From Pontiellaceae bacterium B12227 (GTDB taxonomy: Bacteria > Verrucomicrobiota > Kiritimatiellia > Kiritimatiellales > Pontiellaceae): 61,518 nucleotides of DNA. Location of the stretch: assembly GCA_029432775.1 (NCBI GenBank), contig JAROAZ010000031.1, forward strand, positions 1 through 61,518, written 5' to 3'. The position numbers were made by a program, and so were the translations under genes. Below the pieces are notes generated by a model, which was not told where the DNA came from, searched no databases, and was given only the letters and a program-made list of their open reading frames with translations. Below are positions 1 through 8,275 of this stretch, piece by piece; the stretch's first letter is position 1, and the number at the start of each line of letters is the position of its first letter.

Positions 1-1
1 A

Positions 2-793
2 AGCAGGCGGGACGCCTGCGGTACTCAGTTCGGCCTGCGCATCAACCCCGAATGCTCCACGCAGGACCCGGCGCACGCCATCTACGATCCTTGCGCGACG
101 GGATCGCGCCTCGGCATTCGCCGCGCCGACTTTGAGGGCCAGGATCTGACCGGCATCTCCGGCCTGCACTTCCATACACTCTGCGAACAGAATGCCGACG
201 ATCTGGCCACGACACTGAACGCGGTCGAAGAACAATTTGGCGATATCCTGCCTCAAATGGAGTGGGTGAACTTCGGCGGCGGACATCACATTACCCGCGC
301 GGATTATGACATCGACCTGCTCTGCAAACTGATCAACGACTTTAAAGCCAAGTATGAGGTACAGGTGATCCTTGAACCGGGCGAAGCGGTGGCGCTTAAC
401 GCCGGCGTGCTGGTGGCCAGTGTGCTCGACATCATCGACAATGACGGAGCAATCGCCATTCTCGATGTTTCCTGTACGTGCCATATGCCTGACGTATTGG
501 AAATGCCCTACCGCCCCGAGATTGACGGAGCAGGAGAACCCGGCAAAAAGGCGCACACCTATAAACTGGCCGGCCTCAGTTGTCTGGCCGGCGATGTGAT
601 GGGCGACTATTCTTTTGATGAACCGCTGAAGGTCGGCGACCAATTGATCTTTCAGGATATGGCGCACTATTCGATGGTCAAGACCACCTTCTTTAATGGG
701 GTAAAACATCCGGATATCGGTATTAAGCGTGGCGATAAAATCGATCTCGTCCGAGAGTTCACTTATCAGGACTATAAAAATCGGCTTGCTTAG
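2..793 (+). CDS. nspC: Carboxynorspermidine decarboxylase, C-terminal part
   Basis: The 5' end lies outside the window; the frame is open from base 2. The enzyme decarboxylates carboxynorspermidine or carboxyspermidine with PLP, the last step of the aspartate-semialdehyde route to norspermidine/spermidine. Visible family features are GLRINPE near the start, YDPC and GSRLG, the phosphate-loop-like FGGGHH, LEPGEAV, and the late LAGD and NGVKHPDI stretches. About 263 residues are present; intact family members are about 380-400. The first visible residues (SRRDACGTQ), just before FGLRINPE, are encoded by a GC-rich hairpin (bases 3-19) that may be an in-frame insertion. It is followed 80 bp later by agmatinase on the same strand, which fits a polyamine-synthesis operon. 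Family identity is secure; norspermidine versus spermidine as product cannot be told. Confidence 0.9.
   Translation, partial: SRRDACGTQFGLRINPECSTQDPAHAIYDPCATGSRLGIRRADFEGQDLTGISGLHFHTLCEQNADDLATTLNAVEEQFGDILPQMEWVNFGGGHHITRADYDIDLLCKLINDFKAKYEVQVILEPGEAVALNAGVLVASVLDIIDNDGAIAILDVSCTCHMPDVLEMPYRPEIDGAGEPGKKAHTYKLAGLSCLAGDVMGDYSFDEPLKVGDQLIFQDMAHYSMVKTTFFNGVKHPDIGIKRGDKIDLVREFTYQDYKNRLA
3..19. repeat. GC-rich hairpin inside nspC
   Basis: GCAGGCG, a GGA spacer, then CGCCTGC: a perfect 7-bp inverted repeat. It lies in the coding sequence directly before the conserved FGLRINPE stretch. Short hairpins with a GGA or similar loop also occur between genes in this window (9664-9720 and 18002-18015), so this may be an intergenic-type repeat carried in frame. 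Confidence 0.6.
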
Positions 794-799
794 AAAGGC

Positions 800-866
800 A
801 TCCACAGATTACACCGATTTCACTGATTGGAAATTGGTAGTGTGTAATCTGTGTTAATCTGCGGAT
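800..866. repeat. Intergenic inverted repeat, word CACAGATTACAC
   Basis: The arms are 800-823 and 842-866. The reverse complement of the right arm matches the left at about 22 of 25 positions with one gap. The arms are built from tandem words of about 10 bp (ATCCACAGATT, ACACCGATTTC). It fills the gap between nspC and the agmatinase gene and ends 7 bp before the agmatinase ATG, so an RNA hairpin here could affect its translation. Confidence 0.7.
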
Positions 867-873
867 AGAAAAT

Positions 874-1704
874 ATGAAAAAGTTTTTGGAATCAGAAATA
901 CCGGATATGCCGGCCGAGGATTGCCTGTTTCATGTGATCCCTGCTCCGTATGAGAAAACAGTTTCCTACGGCGGCGGTGCGGCCAAAGGCCCGGCGGCCA
1001 TCCTGGATGCGTCGTATCAGTTGGAAGCCTTCGACGGCGAGAGCTGTCCCTGCACCTACGGCATACATACCCGCAAGGCACAGTATTCGCTGGAATTTAT
1101 GGAGCGAGAAATTGCCGAAGTGCTGAAACTCGGCAAGATCCCGGTCATGCTGGGCGGCGAACATACGGTTACCGTATCGGCACTGAAGGCCTTGAAGGAA
1201 ACCGGCGAAGCAATCGGCATCATTCAGTTCGATGCGCATGCCGACCTGCGGGCCGAGTATGAAGGAGATCCGCTCAGCCACGCCTGCGCGCTGCACCATG
1301 CCATTGCCATGGATTTCCCGCTGTTCCAGATCGGTGTCCGTGCGCTGTCGCTGCCGGAAGTGGAACTGCGGAAAGAAAAGAATATCCCTCATCTAGACGG
1401 ATATGAAATCGGCCGCAACGGTATTCCCGACAACCTGCTGCCGGATGACTTCCCGGACAAGGTCTATATTACGGTTGATGTGGATGGACTCGACCCGTCC
1501 ATCATGCCCGCAACCGGAACCCCGGAACCGGGCGGACTGGACTGGTTCCAGCTGTTCCACTGTCTGGAACAGATTACCGCCTCAAAAACCGTGGTGGGAT
1601 TCGATGTGGTCGAGCTCGCCCCGATCGAGAAGCAGCATGCCCCCGACTTTCTCTGCGCCCGAATGATCTACAACCTGATGGGGCTGATTACCCGGCGGCT
1701 TTAA
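874..1704 (+). CDS. speB: Agmatinase (ureohydrolase family)
   Basis: Hydrolyses agmatine to putrescine and urea in the cytosol using a dimanganese centre. All metal-ligand motifs are present in order: GGEHTVT (about residue 108), DAHADLR (about 130) and DVDGLDPSIMPATGTPEPGG (about 205). The length of 276 residues is usual for bacterial SpeB. No strong ribosome-binding site precedes the ATG; the upstream inverted repeat ends 7 bp before it. It is co-directional with nspC and its 3' end overlaps the convergent TetR gene by 17 bp. This is an unexpected neighbour, because the opposing operon degrades agmatine by the deiminase route instead. The two convergent units therefore separate synthesis from breakdown. 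Confidence 0.93.
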   Translation: MKKFLESEIPDMPAEDCLFHVIPAPYEKTVSYGGGAAKGPAAILDASYQLEAFDGESCPCTYGIHTRKAQYSLEFMEREIAEVLKLGKIPVMLGGEHTVTVSALKALKETGEAIGIIQFDAHADLRAEYEGDPLSHACALHHAIAMDFPLFQIGVRALSLPEVELRKEKNIPHLDGYEIGRNGIPDNLLPDDFPDKVYITVDVDGLDPSIMPATGTPEPGGLDWFQLFHCLEQITASKTVVGFDVVELAPIEKQHAPDFLCARMIYNLMGLITRRL

Positions 1705-2311
1705 CGGGTTTAAACAGCATCAGGAATTCATCGACCGCTTCTTCGAGTTCTTCACGAATGAGGAACTCCTTTTCATCGATGCTCCAGCAGTCGTAAATGC
1801 CGTCGATGAAAATATAAACGTGGCGCGCGGCATGTGCCGGACTGATTTCTGCTCGCAGCTCGCCGTTTTCCTTCAGCCGAACCAGTACCGTTTCCAGGGA
1901 TTGAATGGACTCCTGCTGATAGCGTTTTTCGTTGACCCAGAACGCGGCAAAATCATCAATGTATTCCATGCGCGAATACATCGTCATCATAAACTTGTGC
2001 ACATCGCGGTCATCAAAGAAAAGCCGCAGCCGACCCAGAATCACTTCCCGCAGATCGCCCAGCGTCTGAACGGAGTCATCACTCCATGTCTCTGGATTAA
2101 AGTGACGCGAATTGGTGATCTCCGAACTGAGCTGAAGAAACAAATCTACCTTGTCCTTAAAGTGGTGATAAACCGCGCCGCGCGTCACACCGGCCGCCTG
2201 ACCGATATCGGCCAGCGTCGAGCGGCTGACTCCTTTTTTATAGAACACCTTCAGGGCAGCCTTCAGGATGGCGGCCCGGGTTTTATCTGCGTCTTCTTTG
2301 GTTCGTCTCAT
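1688..2311 (-). CDS. TetR/AcrR-type transcriptional regulator
   Basis: A 207-residue regulator. The N-terminal helix-turn-helix (residues about 31-52, TLADIGQAAGVTRGAVYHHF) is very like that of AcrR, and the C-terminal helical domain (YIFIDGIYDCW) is AcrR-type. It is the last gene of the polyamine operon, 5 bp after the GNAT gene. The inferred role is ligand-responsive control of this operon, the ligand possibly a polyamine. Two palindromes upstream of the operon (15375-15396 and 15410-15431) have half-sites ATACATACA, which resemble AcrR-type operators, and are candidate targets. The 3' end overlaps the agmatinase gene tail-to-tail. Confidence 0.9.
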   Translation of the reverse strand: MRRTKEDADKTRAAILKAALKVFYKKGVSRSTLADIGQAAGVTRGAVYHHFKDKVDLFLQLSSEITNSRHFNPETWSDDSVQTLGDLREVILGRLRLFFDDRDVHKFMMTMYSRMEYIDDFAAFWVNEKRYQQESIQSLETVLVRLKENGELRAEISPAHAARHVYIFIDGIYDCWSIDEKEFLIREELEEAVDEFLMLFKPVKAAG

Positions 2312-2316
2312 CGATT

Positions 2317-2757
2317 CTACAGGTCCAGTGAATAACCTATAAAGTCGTCGAGCGACCGGTAGTAGTCAAGTTTTTCATACAGCGTCTGACCGGCTTTATT
2401 CTCCACGCCGGTCGAAAGATCAACCCGCTTTGCACCGCTCTCGCGGGCAAACGCAGAAGCTTTATCCATCAGGGCTTCAGCAATGCCGCGTTTACGAAAG
2501 GCTTCATCTACATAGAGGTCATAAAGGATCTGGATTTTGATAGCGTCGACGGAACAGAACGAAGGATAGAGCTGCACAAACCCCGCGGGCTCGCCGTCTT
2601 CCAATGCGAGGAACACCGTCGATTCGCCGTTTCGGATTCGATCGCGAATAAAGGTTACCGCCGTGGCATAATCCGCTTCCTGTTCGTAGAACTGTCGATA
2701 CAGATCGAACAGCTTCGCAACCATCTCTACATGCTCTTCAGATGCCTGAATAATCAT
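2317..2757 (-). CDS. GNAT-family N-acetyltransferase
   Basis: A 146-residue single-domain acetyltransferase. The acetyl-CoA binding signature is visible as DEAFRKRGIAEALM (about residues 88-101), followed by the GAKRVDLSTGVENKAGQTLYEKLDY-type beta-alpha-beta end of the fold. Its position near the end of the polyamine operon suggests an amine such as putrescine or agmatine as substrate, but the sequence does not prove this. It is separated from the aldehyde dehydrogenase by a repeat-rich gap of 127 bp and followed directly by the TetR gene. Confidence 0.85.
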   Translation of the reverse strand: MIIQASEEHVEMVAKLFDLYRQFYEQEADYATAVTFIRDRIRNGESTVFLALEDGEPAGFVQLYPSFCSVDAIKIQILYDLYVDEAFRKRGIAEALMDKASAFARESGAKRVDLSTGVENKAGQTLYEKLDYYRSLDDFIGYSLDL

Positions 2758-2775
2758 CCCTGTTTTCCCGTTGTT

Positions 2776-2864
2776 AAGTCGAAGGTCTCAAAGTCCAAAG
2801 TCGAAGGTCACCCACCCACGGGTTAAAGGACTTTCGACCTTTGACCTTTCGACCTTTCGACCTT
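2776..2864. repeat. Intergenic inverted repeat, word GTCGAAAGGTC
   Basis: The left arm, 2776-2809, carries GTCGAAGGTC and AAAGTC words. The right arm, 2828-2864, carries the complementary GACCTTTCGACC words in tandem. It fills the gap between the aldehyde dehydrogenase stop and the GNAT start, both on the minus strand, and could form a long hairpin in the operon mRNA. Confidence 0.7.
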
Positions 2865-2884
2865 TTGGCAGCGACAAAGTCGTC

Positions 2885-4360
2885 TTAGTTTTCAAACCAG
2901 CCGATGGGGCCCGGTTCGAGGTTAATGTTGATCTGCTTCACTTCGGTGTATTCATCGAAACCGTACGTGCCGAGATCGCGGCCGATGCCGCTCTGCTTAT
3001 AGCCGCCCCACGGCGCTTCGCTGTAGGTCGGGTGGTAGCAGTTGATCCAGGTGATGCCGGCGCGCAGCTTTTTAATAAAGTTCATCGCCCGCGTGCCGTT
3101 TTCAGAGAAGACCCCGCCGGCCAGACCGTAGATCGAGTCGTTGGCCAGGCGCACCGCATCGGCATCGTCCGTAAAGGTCTGCACCGCCAGCACCGGGCCG
3201 AAGATTTCCTCCTGCACAATCCGCATGTCCGGCGTGGTGTCGGTGAAAACGGTCGGCGCAACAAAGAAGCCTTTGCCCAGCTCGCCGTCCGTCAAACGCT
3301 CGCCGCCGCACAGCAGCGTGGCGCCCTCTTCCTTACCGATCTCGATATACTTCAGCACCTTTTCCATATGCGCTTCCGAAATCATGGCCGCCATTTCGAC
3401 GCCCTCGGCATCGCCCGGCGCCACCTTGATCTGCTTCGCGCGCTCAACCAGCTTTTCCACAAACGCGTCATGGATGCTCTCCTGCAGCAGCAGGCGCGAA
3501 CCGGCGGAACAGACCTGGCCCTGATTGGCAAAGATGGCAAACAGCGCCCAGTCGACCGCCGCTTCCATGTCAGCATCTTCGAATACCACGCACGGCGATT
3601 TGCCGCCGAGTTCGAGCGAAATCTTTTTCAGGTTGCCCGTGGCCGCCGTCATGATTTTACGGCCGGTCGCCGTCCCGCCGGTAAAGGCGATCTTTTCAAT
3701 TTCCGGATGCTCGGCCATTCGCGCGCCGACGGATGCGCCGGCGCCCATCACCAGGTTGGCCGATCCTTTCGGGAACCCGGCTTCTTCAATCAGTTCAAAC
3801 AGGCGAACGGCGGAAAGCGGGGTGACTTCCGACGGCTTAAAAATGATGCAGTTGCCCGCCGCCAGCGCCGGCGCAATTTTCCAGGTCGCCATCAGCAGCG
3901 GATAGTTCCACGGCACAATCAGGGCCACCACACCGATCGGCTCGCGCACGGTCATCGCCTGCATCGGGTCCGCCACTTCATAGGTCTGGCCGCCCGGCTT
4001 CGTGCAGAGGCCTGCATAGTAGCGGAAGCACGCCGCCGTATCGCCGACATCATATTCTGTTTCGCGCAGCGGTTTGCCGTTGTCGCGCATTTCCAGCTGC
4101 GCCAGCTCTTCCGCGTTGGCATCCACGAGGTCGGCCAGTTTAAACAGCAGCGCTGCGCGCTCCTGTGCCGGGGTCGATCCCCACGGCCCGTTATAAAAAG
4201 CTTCCTTCGCGGCTTCGACGGCCTGGTCGACATCGGCCGCCGAACCTTCCGCCACAGCGGCCAGGACTTCGCCATTCGCCGGATTAATCGTTTCGCGCGT
4301 TTTGCCGGAAAGGGCTTCCACCCATTCCCCGTTAATGAACATTTTCTTCAGATCACTCAT
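2885..4360 (-). CDS. Aldehyde dehydrogenase (4-aminobutanal / betaine-aldehyde type)
   Basis: A 491-residue NAD(P)-dependent aldehyde dehydrogenase of the betaine aldehyde/aminoaldehyde group. Visible motifs are the cofactor region VPWNYPLL, the FTGGTATGR turn, the general-base Glu in LELGGKSP (about 249) and the catalytic Cys in NQGQVCSAGSR (about 284). In this operon the obvious reaction is oxidation of 4-aminobutanal, made by the aminotransferase at 8276-9622, to GABA. Betaine aldehyde is the alternative substrate, since close homologues (GbsA/BetB) and an adjacent Fe-alcohol dehydrogenase occur in choline pathways. A good ribosome-binding site (AGGAGAATAACC) precedes the ATG. Confidence 0.88.
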   Translation of the reverse strand: MSDLKKMFINGEWVEALSGKTRETINPANGEVLAAVAEGSAADVDQAVEAAKEAFYNGPWGSTPAQERAALLFKLADLVDANAEELAQLEMRDNGKPLRETEYDVGDTAACFRYYAGLCTKPGGQTYEVADPMQAMTVREPIGVVALIVPWNYPLLMATWKIAPALAAGNCIIFKPSEVTPLSAVRLFELIEEAGFPKGSANLVMGAGASVGARMAEHPEIEKIAFTGGTATGRKIMTAATGNLKKISLELGGKSPCVVFEDADMEAAVDWALFAIFANQGQVCSAGSRLLLQESIHDAFVEKLVERAKQIKVAPGDAEGVEMAAMISEAHMEKVLKYIEIGKEEGATLLCGGERLTDGELGKGFFVAPTVFTDTTPDMRIVQEEIFGPVLAVQTFTDDADAVRLANDSIYGLAGGVFSENGTRAMNFIKKLRAGITWINCYHPTYSEAPWGGYKQSGIGRDLGTYGFDEYTEVKQININLEPGPIGWFEN

Positions 4361-4380
4361 GGTTATTCTCCTGTTAAAAA

Positions 4381-4477
4381 AATGGATTACAGGATGATTG
4401 GATCACTGGAATATTGGAACCCTGTTCCAAGACATTGCCTCATCCATCCAATATTCCAAAAATCCATCAATCCATTT
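4381..4477. repeat. Intergenic inverted repeat, word TGGATTnnTGGAAT
   Basis: The left arm, 4381-4419, reads as repeats of TGGATT/TGGAAT. The right arm, 4447-4477, is its imperfect reverse complement. The right arm runs into the end of the Fe-alcohol dehydrogenase gene, so the last codons (Met-Asp-stop) lie inside the repeat. Confidence 0.7.
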
Positions 4478-5600
4478 CTCCATACGCTTCCCGATAAATT
4501 CGTAGCGCATCGTCTTCAGTTATTTCATTTGGGTTCACCGCCAGCAGGCGGGTTACGCCCATCACCGCTTCGGCCATCGGTTCCAGATCGTCTTCCGGAA
4601 TGCCGGCTTCTTTGAGCGACATCGGCAGGCCGATCTTCTTTTTGAGTTCCTGTACGGCCGGCACAAATGCTTCGGGATCGCGCGTGCCGCAGAAAGCCTC
4701 CGCGAGGTCGGCAAAGCGTTCTTCGTTTCCGACCAGATTATGCCGCAGCACCGGCGTCAGCATCAGCGCATTGGCCATGCCGTGCGGGGTGTGATGCCGC
4801 CCGCCGAGCGGATAGGCAAACGCATGAATGGCGGTCACGCTGGCATTGGTAAAGGCGAGGCCGGCAAAGAAACTGGCCATCAGCATGCCTTCGCGCGCCT
4901 CCAGATTATCCGGCTCGCAGCACGCTTTTTCCAACCATTGGAAAATCAGCCCGAGCGCCTTGAATGCCATGCCGTCGCTATAGGGGTTCCGACGTTTGGA
5001 AAGATAGGCCTCGGTGGCATGACAGAAGGCATCAATGCCCGTGGTCGCGGTAATGCTTCCGGGCATCGAAACCGTCAGTTCCGGAATCAGAAAGGCCGCG
5101 TGCGGCAGAATGGTATTCGAGAGCACCGCCTTCTTCATCTGCTCCTTCGTATCCGTCAGAATGGAAATATTGGTGACCTCCGATCCCGTCCCGGCCGTCG
5201 TTGGAATAATAAACAGCGGCGCGCAGCGGTGCGGCACCTGATCCGAACCGACCATCTTTTCAACCGGCAACTCATTGGTCAGCGAAGCGGCTACCACTTT
5301 TGAGGCATCCACCGGACTTCCGCCGCCCATTCCGATGACGGAATCCGCGCCGAACTCTTTGGCCATCGCAACCATTTCTTCAACCTGCTCAATGCTCGGA
5401 TCACCTTTTGTACCGTTGTACATGCCGACTGCCCGACCCCGGCCCGCAACGGCCTTCATTTTGGCAAAGCCGTCGGTTTTCGAAACGTGCGGACCGGTGA
5501 CGATGAATACACGCTTTGCACCGGCCTGATCCATTGCGGTTCCCAGCGCCTCCAGCGCATCGGACCCGCAGAATACTTCGGGCATGGGAATCAGATGCAT
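4467..5600 (-). CDS. Iron-containing alcohol dehydrogenase (possible 4-hydroxybutyrate dehydrogenase)
   Basis: A 377-residue group III metal-dependent alcohol dehydrogenase. The NAD-binding GMGGGSPVDASK, the TTAGTGSEVTN segment and the metal ligands in DAFCHATEAYLS and HHTPHGMANAL are all intact. Following GABA aminotransferase, it could reduce succinate semialdehyde to 4-hydroxybutyrate; reduction of aminobutanal or an unrelated aldehyde is equally possible. It overlaps the upstream aminotransferase stop by 10 bp, so the two are translationally linked. The 15-bp palindrome at 4929-4943 is read here as FQWLE. The C-terminus is provided by the downstream repeat. Confidence 0.85.
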   Translation of the reverse strand: MHLIPMPEVFCGSDALEALGTAMDQAGAKRVFIVTGPHVSKTDGFAKMKAVAGRGRAVGMYNGTKGDPSIEQVEEMVAMAKEFGADSVIGMGGGSPVDASKVVAASLTNELPVEKMVGSDQVPHRCAPLFIIPTTAGTGSEVTNISILTDTKEQMKKAVLSNTILPHAAFLIPELTVSMPGSITATTGIDAFCHATEAYLSKRRNPYSDGMAFKALGLIFQWLEKACCEPDNLEAREGMLMASFFAGLAFTNASVTAIHAFAYPLGGRHHTPHGMANALMLTPVLRHNLVGNEERFADLAEAFCGTRDPEAFVPAVQELKKKIGLPMSLKEAGIPEDDLEPMAEAVMGVTRLLAVNPNEITEDDALRIYREAYGEMD

Positions 5601-6862
5601 GTTGCCGCCTCCAGTGCTTCTTCAAAGATACTCAGACCGCGCTCAATCTCTTCCTCGGTCACCACCAGCGGCGGAACGAAGCGCAGCACGTTTTTCCGAA
5701 TACCGCAGCTCAGCAGCAGGAGATCGCGCTGATAGACTTCTTTCAGCACTTTGCCCGGCAGCTCAGTATCCGGCGCGCCGCCATCCATCAGCTCCACGCC
5801 GATCATCAAACCGCGGCCGCGCACATCCCCGATGCACGGATAGTTGCGTTGAAGCTTCTTCAGCCCGGCCATCAGCTGCGCACCGCGTTCAGCCGCATTT
5901 TCAACCAGCTGTTCATCCACCAGGGTTTCAATGGTGGCTGCCGCCGCGGCGGCCGCCATCGGATTGCAGGCATAGGTTCCGCCGTGCGTTCCGGTGATCC
6001 ATTTTTTGCCGAGCTCGGCTTTATAGGCAATGCCGGAGATCGGCATGCCGGAACCGAGCCCCTTGGCCATGGTCACGATGTCCGGCGTCACGCCGTCCTG
6101 CTCATGAGCCAACATGGTTCCGCAACGACCGAAGCCGGTCTGGACTTCGTCGCAGATCATCAGGATTTCATATTTATCGCACAGTTCGCGTAGCCCTTTC
6201 AGGTAGCCTTTACTGATCGGCAGATAGCCACCTTCGCCCAGCACCGGCTCCACCACGATTGCGGCGGTCTCTTCCGGCGCCGACTGGGTGGAGAGCACCA
6301 GTTCCAGTTCCGCCAGTGCGTGGGCGGTTTCGTCCTCTTCCGAACGGCCGGAAGCAAAGGCATACGGATAGGGCGCCACATAGATGCCGGGGGGCAGGTT
6401 GGGATATTTGAGGCGATAAACGGTTTTGCTGGTCGTCATGGCCATCGCCAGGTGCGTGCGGCCGTGGAAGCTGCCGTGCAGCACAATGATATTTCCTTTT
6501 CCGGTGGCGTGCTTGGCGAGTTTTACCGAGGCCTCCACGGCCTCGGCACCGCTGTTGGAAAAGAAATAGGTATCGAGCGCTTCCGGCATCACGCGCTTGA
6601 GCTGCGCGCAGAGTTCGGCGACGGGCTCGTTGTAGACAATGTTGATCTGCGAGAAGATCAGCTTGTCCGCCTGTTCCTTGATGGCGGCAACCACCTTTGG
6701 GTGGCAGTGGCCGGTGCTGTTGACGCCGATGCCGCTGGTGAAGTCGAGCAGGGTTTTCCCGTCGGTGGTATAGAGTTCGCTACCTTTCCCGCCTGTAACC
6801 ACATGATCGGTGGCGTGGGAATATACGGTGGATAGATTCGAGTAGTCTGTTGGTTCTGTCAT
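5591..6862 (-). CDS. gabT: 4-aminobutyrate aminotransferase (class III)
   Basis: A PLP enzyme converting GABA plus 2-oxoglutarate to succinate semialdehyde and glutamate. The start is set at MTEPTDYS, giving 423 residues, the usual GabT length; the frame stays open further upstream but there overlaps agmatine deiminase. Visible features are SNSGAEAVEASVKLA, GSFHGRT, the acidic EPVLGEGG, the PLP-contacting CDEVQTGFGRCG and the Schiff-base Lys in TMAKGLGSGMP. It lies 25 bp after the agmatine deiminase gene and feeds the Fe-alcohol dehydrogenase downstream. Ornithine-type or other omega-amino acids are alternative substrates. Confidence 0.87.
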   Translation of the reverse strand: MTEPTDYSNLSTVYSHATDHVVTGGKGSELYTTDGKTLLDFTSGIGVNSTGHCHPKVVAAIKEQADKLIFSQINIVYNEPVAELCAQLKRVMPEALDTYFFSNSGAEAVEASVKLAKHATGKGNIIVLHGSFHGRTHLAMAMTTSKTVYRLKYPNLPPGIYVAPYPYAFASGRSEEDETAHALAELELVLSTQSAPEETAAIVVEPVLGEGGYLPISKGYLKGLRELCDKYEILMICDEVQTGFGRCGTMLAHEQDGVTPDIVTMAKGLGSGMPISGIAYKAELGKKWITGTHGGTYACNPMAAAAAAATIETLVDEQLVENAAERGAQLMAGLKKLQRNYPCIGDVRGRGLMIGVELMDGGAPDTELPGKVLKEVYQRDLLLLSCGIRKNVLRFVPPLVVTEEEIERGLSIFEEALEAATCI

Positions 6863-6887
6863 GGGTTGTTTCTCACTTGAAAGAGGT

Positions 6888-7925
6888 TTAGATCGCGGGC
6901 TGCTGCTGGGTGATACAGTGGATGCCCCCACCGCCGTAAAAGATGGCTGCGCATTCGGGCATACCGACAATCTCACGCTCGGGATAGAGCGACTTGAAAA
7001 CGGCGATCGCCTGTTCATCGACGGGATCATCGAACAGCGGAACAAAGACGGCGCCGTTGGCGAGATAGTAGTTCACATAGCTGCACGAAATACGGCGTTC
7101 CTCCTCCAGCCAGAGCGAAGGCTGCGGCATGCGGATGACTTCGAGCGGCCGGCCCCGGGCATCGGTCTGGCTTTCGAGATAAGCTATGTTCTGCTCAAAC
7201 CGGCTATAGTTCGGATCATTCTTATTCTCCGTCGAAAGATGCATCACTTTTCCCGGCGCAACAAAACAGGCGACCACATCAATGTGTCCGTCGGTCTCGT
7301 CCTGCTCATAGCCCTGATCGAGCCAGATCACTTTTTCCGCGCCGAGATAGCCGCAGAGCACCTGTTCCATCTTCTCTTCGGAATATTCCGGGTTCCGGTT
7401 GTCGTTGAGCAACGTGGCGCGGGTGCAGAGCACCGTGCCTTCGCCGTCCACATGGATCGCGCCGCCTTCATTCATGATCGGCGCATTGTAGCACGGCACC
7501 TCAAGCTGACGGCAGACCCGGCGGGCAAGTTCCTTGTCGGACTCCCAGTTGGCGAATTCCATTTCGCCCCAGCCGTTGAAGCGCCAGTTGACGCCGGCCA
7601 GGCCACCCTCGTCGTTAATCAGGAAGGAGGGACAGGTGTCGCGCGTCCAGGCATCGTCAATCTCGCACGAGACAATCTCAACACCCCGGCCGAGAAAGCG
7701 TTCGGCTTCAGAGCGCGCTTCCGGCGGCACGAGCATCTTCACCGGCTCAAACTCGCTGATGGAGTTGGCCAGCGTGGCTACCGAATGTTTGGCTTCCCGA
7801 TGGTGTCCGCGCCAGGCGGTCTCATCGTAGGGCCACGCCATCCAGCAGGCTTCGTGTTTTTGCCATTCGGCCGGCATATGGAAGCCGTCGGCCTTCGGCG
7901 TTTTCATTTCTTCAATCGTAAACAT
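6888..7925 (-). CDS. aguA: Agmatine deiminase
   Basis: Converts agmatine to N-carbamoylputrescine and ammonia. It belongs to the guanidino-group-modifying (Porphyromonas peptidyl-arginine deiminase) family. The start is set at MFTIEEMK, giving 345 residues; a further upstream start would overlap the SMR gene. Active-site landmarks: WAWPYDE near the N-terminus, DDAWTRDTCP, NEGGAIHVDGEG, DETDGHIDV, and the nucleophilic Cys in GGGGIHCITQQQP (about residue 334). It lies 13 bp after the SMR exporter gene. With the amidase at 12555 it completes the two-step deiminase route to putrescine. Confidence 0.95.
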   Translation of the reverse strand: MFTIEEMKTPKADGFHMPAEWQKHEACWMAWPYDETAWRGHHREAKHSVATLANSISEFEPVKMLVPPEARSEAERFLGRGVEIVSCEIDDAWTRDTCPSFLINDEGGLAGVNWRFNGWGEMEFANWESDKELARRVCRQLEVPCYNAPIMNEGGAIHVDGEGTVLCTRATLLNDNRNPEYSEEKMEQVLCGYLGAEKVIWLDQGYEQDETDGHIDVVACFVAPGKVMHLSTENKNDPNYSRFEQNIAYLESQTDARGRPLEVIRMPQPSLWLEEERRISCSYVNYYLANGAVFVPLFDDPVDEQAIAVFKSLYPEREIVGMPECAAIFYGGGGIHCITQQQPAI

Positions 7926-7938
7926 GTTTTTCCCCGAA

Positions 7939-8274
7939 TCAGTGAACCTGCATTTTCGACATCGTGCTGAGAACCACGGCACCCAGTACAATCAGACTCA
8001 TTCCAATGATGGCCGGCAGATCCGGCATCTGGTGATAGAAGACAATCGCCGACACCGCCACGAGCACCATCCCGCCGCCGGCCCATATGGCAAAAGCCGG
8101 TCCCATCGGCAGGACCTTCATGCAATGCATGAAGAGCAGGATGGCAACGAGATATCCGCCCAGCACACTAAGCAGCATGAAGGGGCGCTGCAGCCCGTCG
8201 ACCTGTTTTGCCAGCACGCTGGCAACCACATCCGCCAGCATCGAAATCATCAAAAGAATCCATCCGAATTTCAT
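7939..8274 (-). CDS. SMR-family small multidrug/amine exporter
   Basis: A 111-residue protein with four hydrophobic helices, the size and fold of EmrE/MdtI-type proteins. AFAIWAGGG and LPAIIGMSLIVLG match the third and fourth helices of the family. The membrane-embedded Glu of helix 1 (Glu14 in EmrE), which couples protons and cationic substrate, is replaced by Asp15 (MLADVVAS; codon GAT). Its place between putrescine aminotransferase and agmatine deiminase, with gaps of 1 and 13 bp, suggests export of agmatine, a diamine or another guanidinium-like cation. SMR proteins often work as heteromers, but only one gene is seen here. Confidence 0.87.
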   Translation of the reverse strand: MKFGWILLMISMLADVVASVLAKQVDGLQRPFMLLSVLGGYLVAILLFMHCMKVLPMGPAFAIWAGGGMVLVAVSAIVFYHQMPDLPAIIGMSLIVLGAVVLSTMSKMQVH

Positions 8275-8275
8275 C

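Noticed and set aside
2776..2864. Possible CRISPR-like direct repeats
   Set aside because: Units are about 10 bp, without unique spacers of constant length and without cas genes; they are arms of an inverted repeat.
2771..4615. Long plus-strand open frame opposite the aldehyde dehydrogenase
   Set aside because: It mirrors a confidently identified minus-strand gene, is rich in Arg/His/Gln as antisense frames of GC-rich genes are, and shows no domain.
6863..7045. Extended N-terminus of the GABA aminotransferase
   Set aside because: The frame is open to 7045 but overlaps agmatine deiminase, has low-complexity composition, and family similarity starts at MTEPTDYS (6862).
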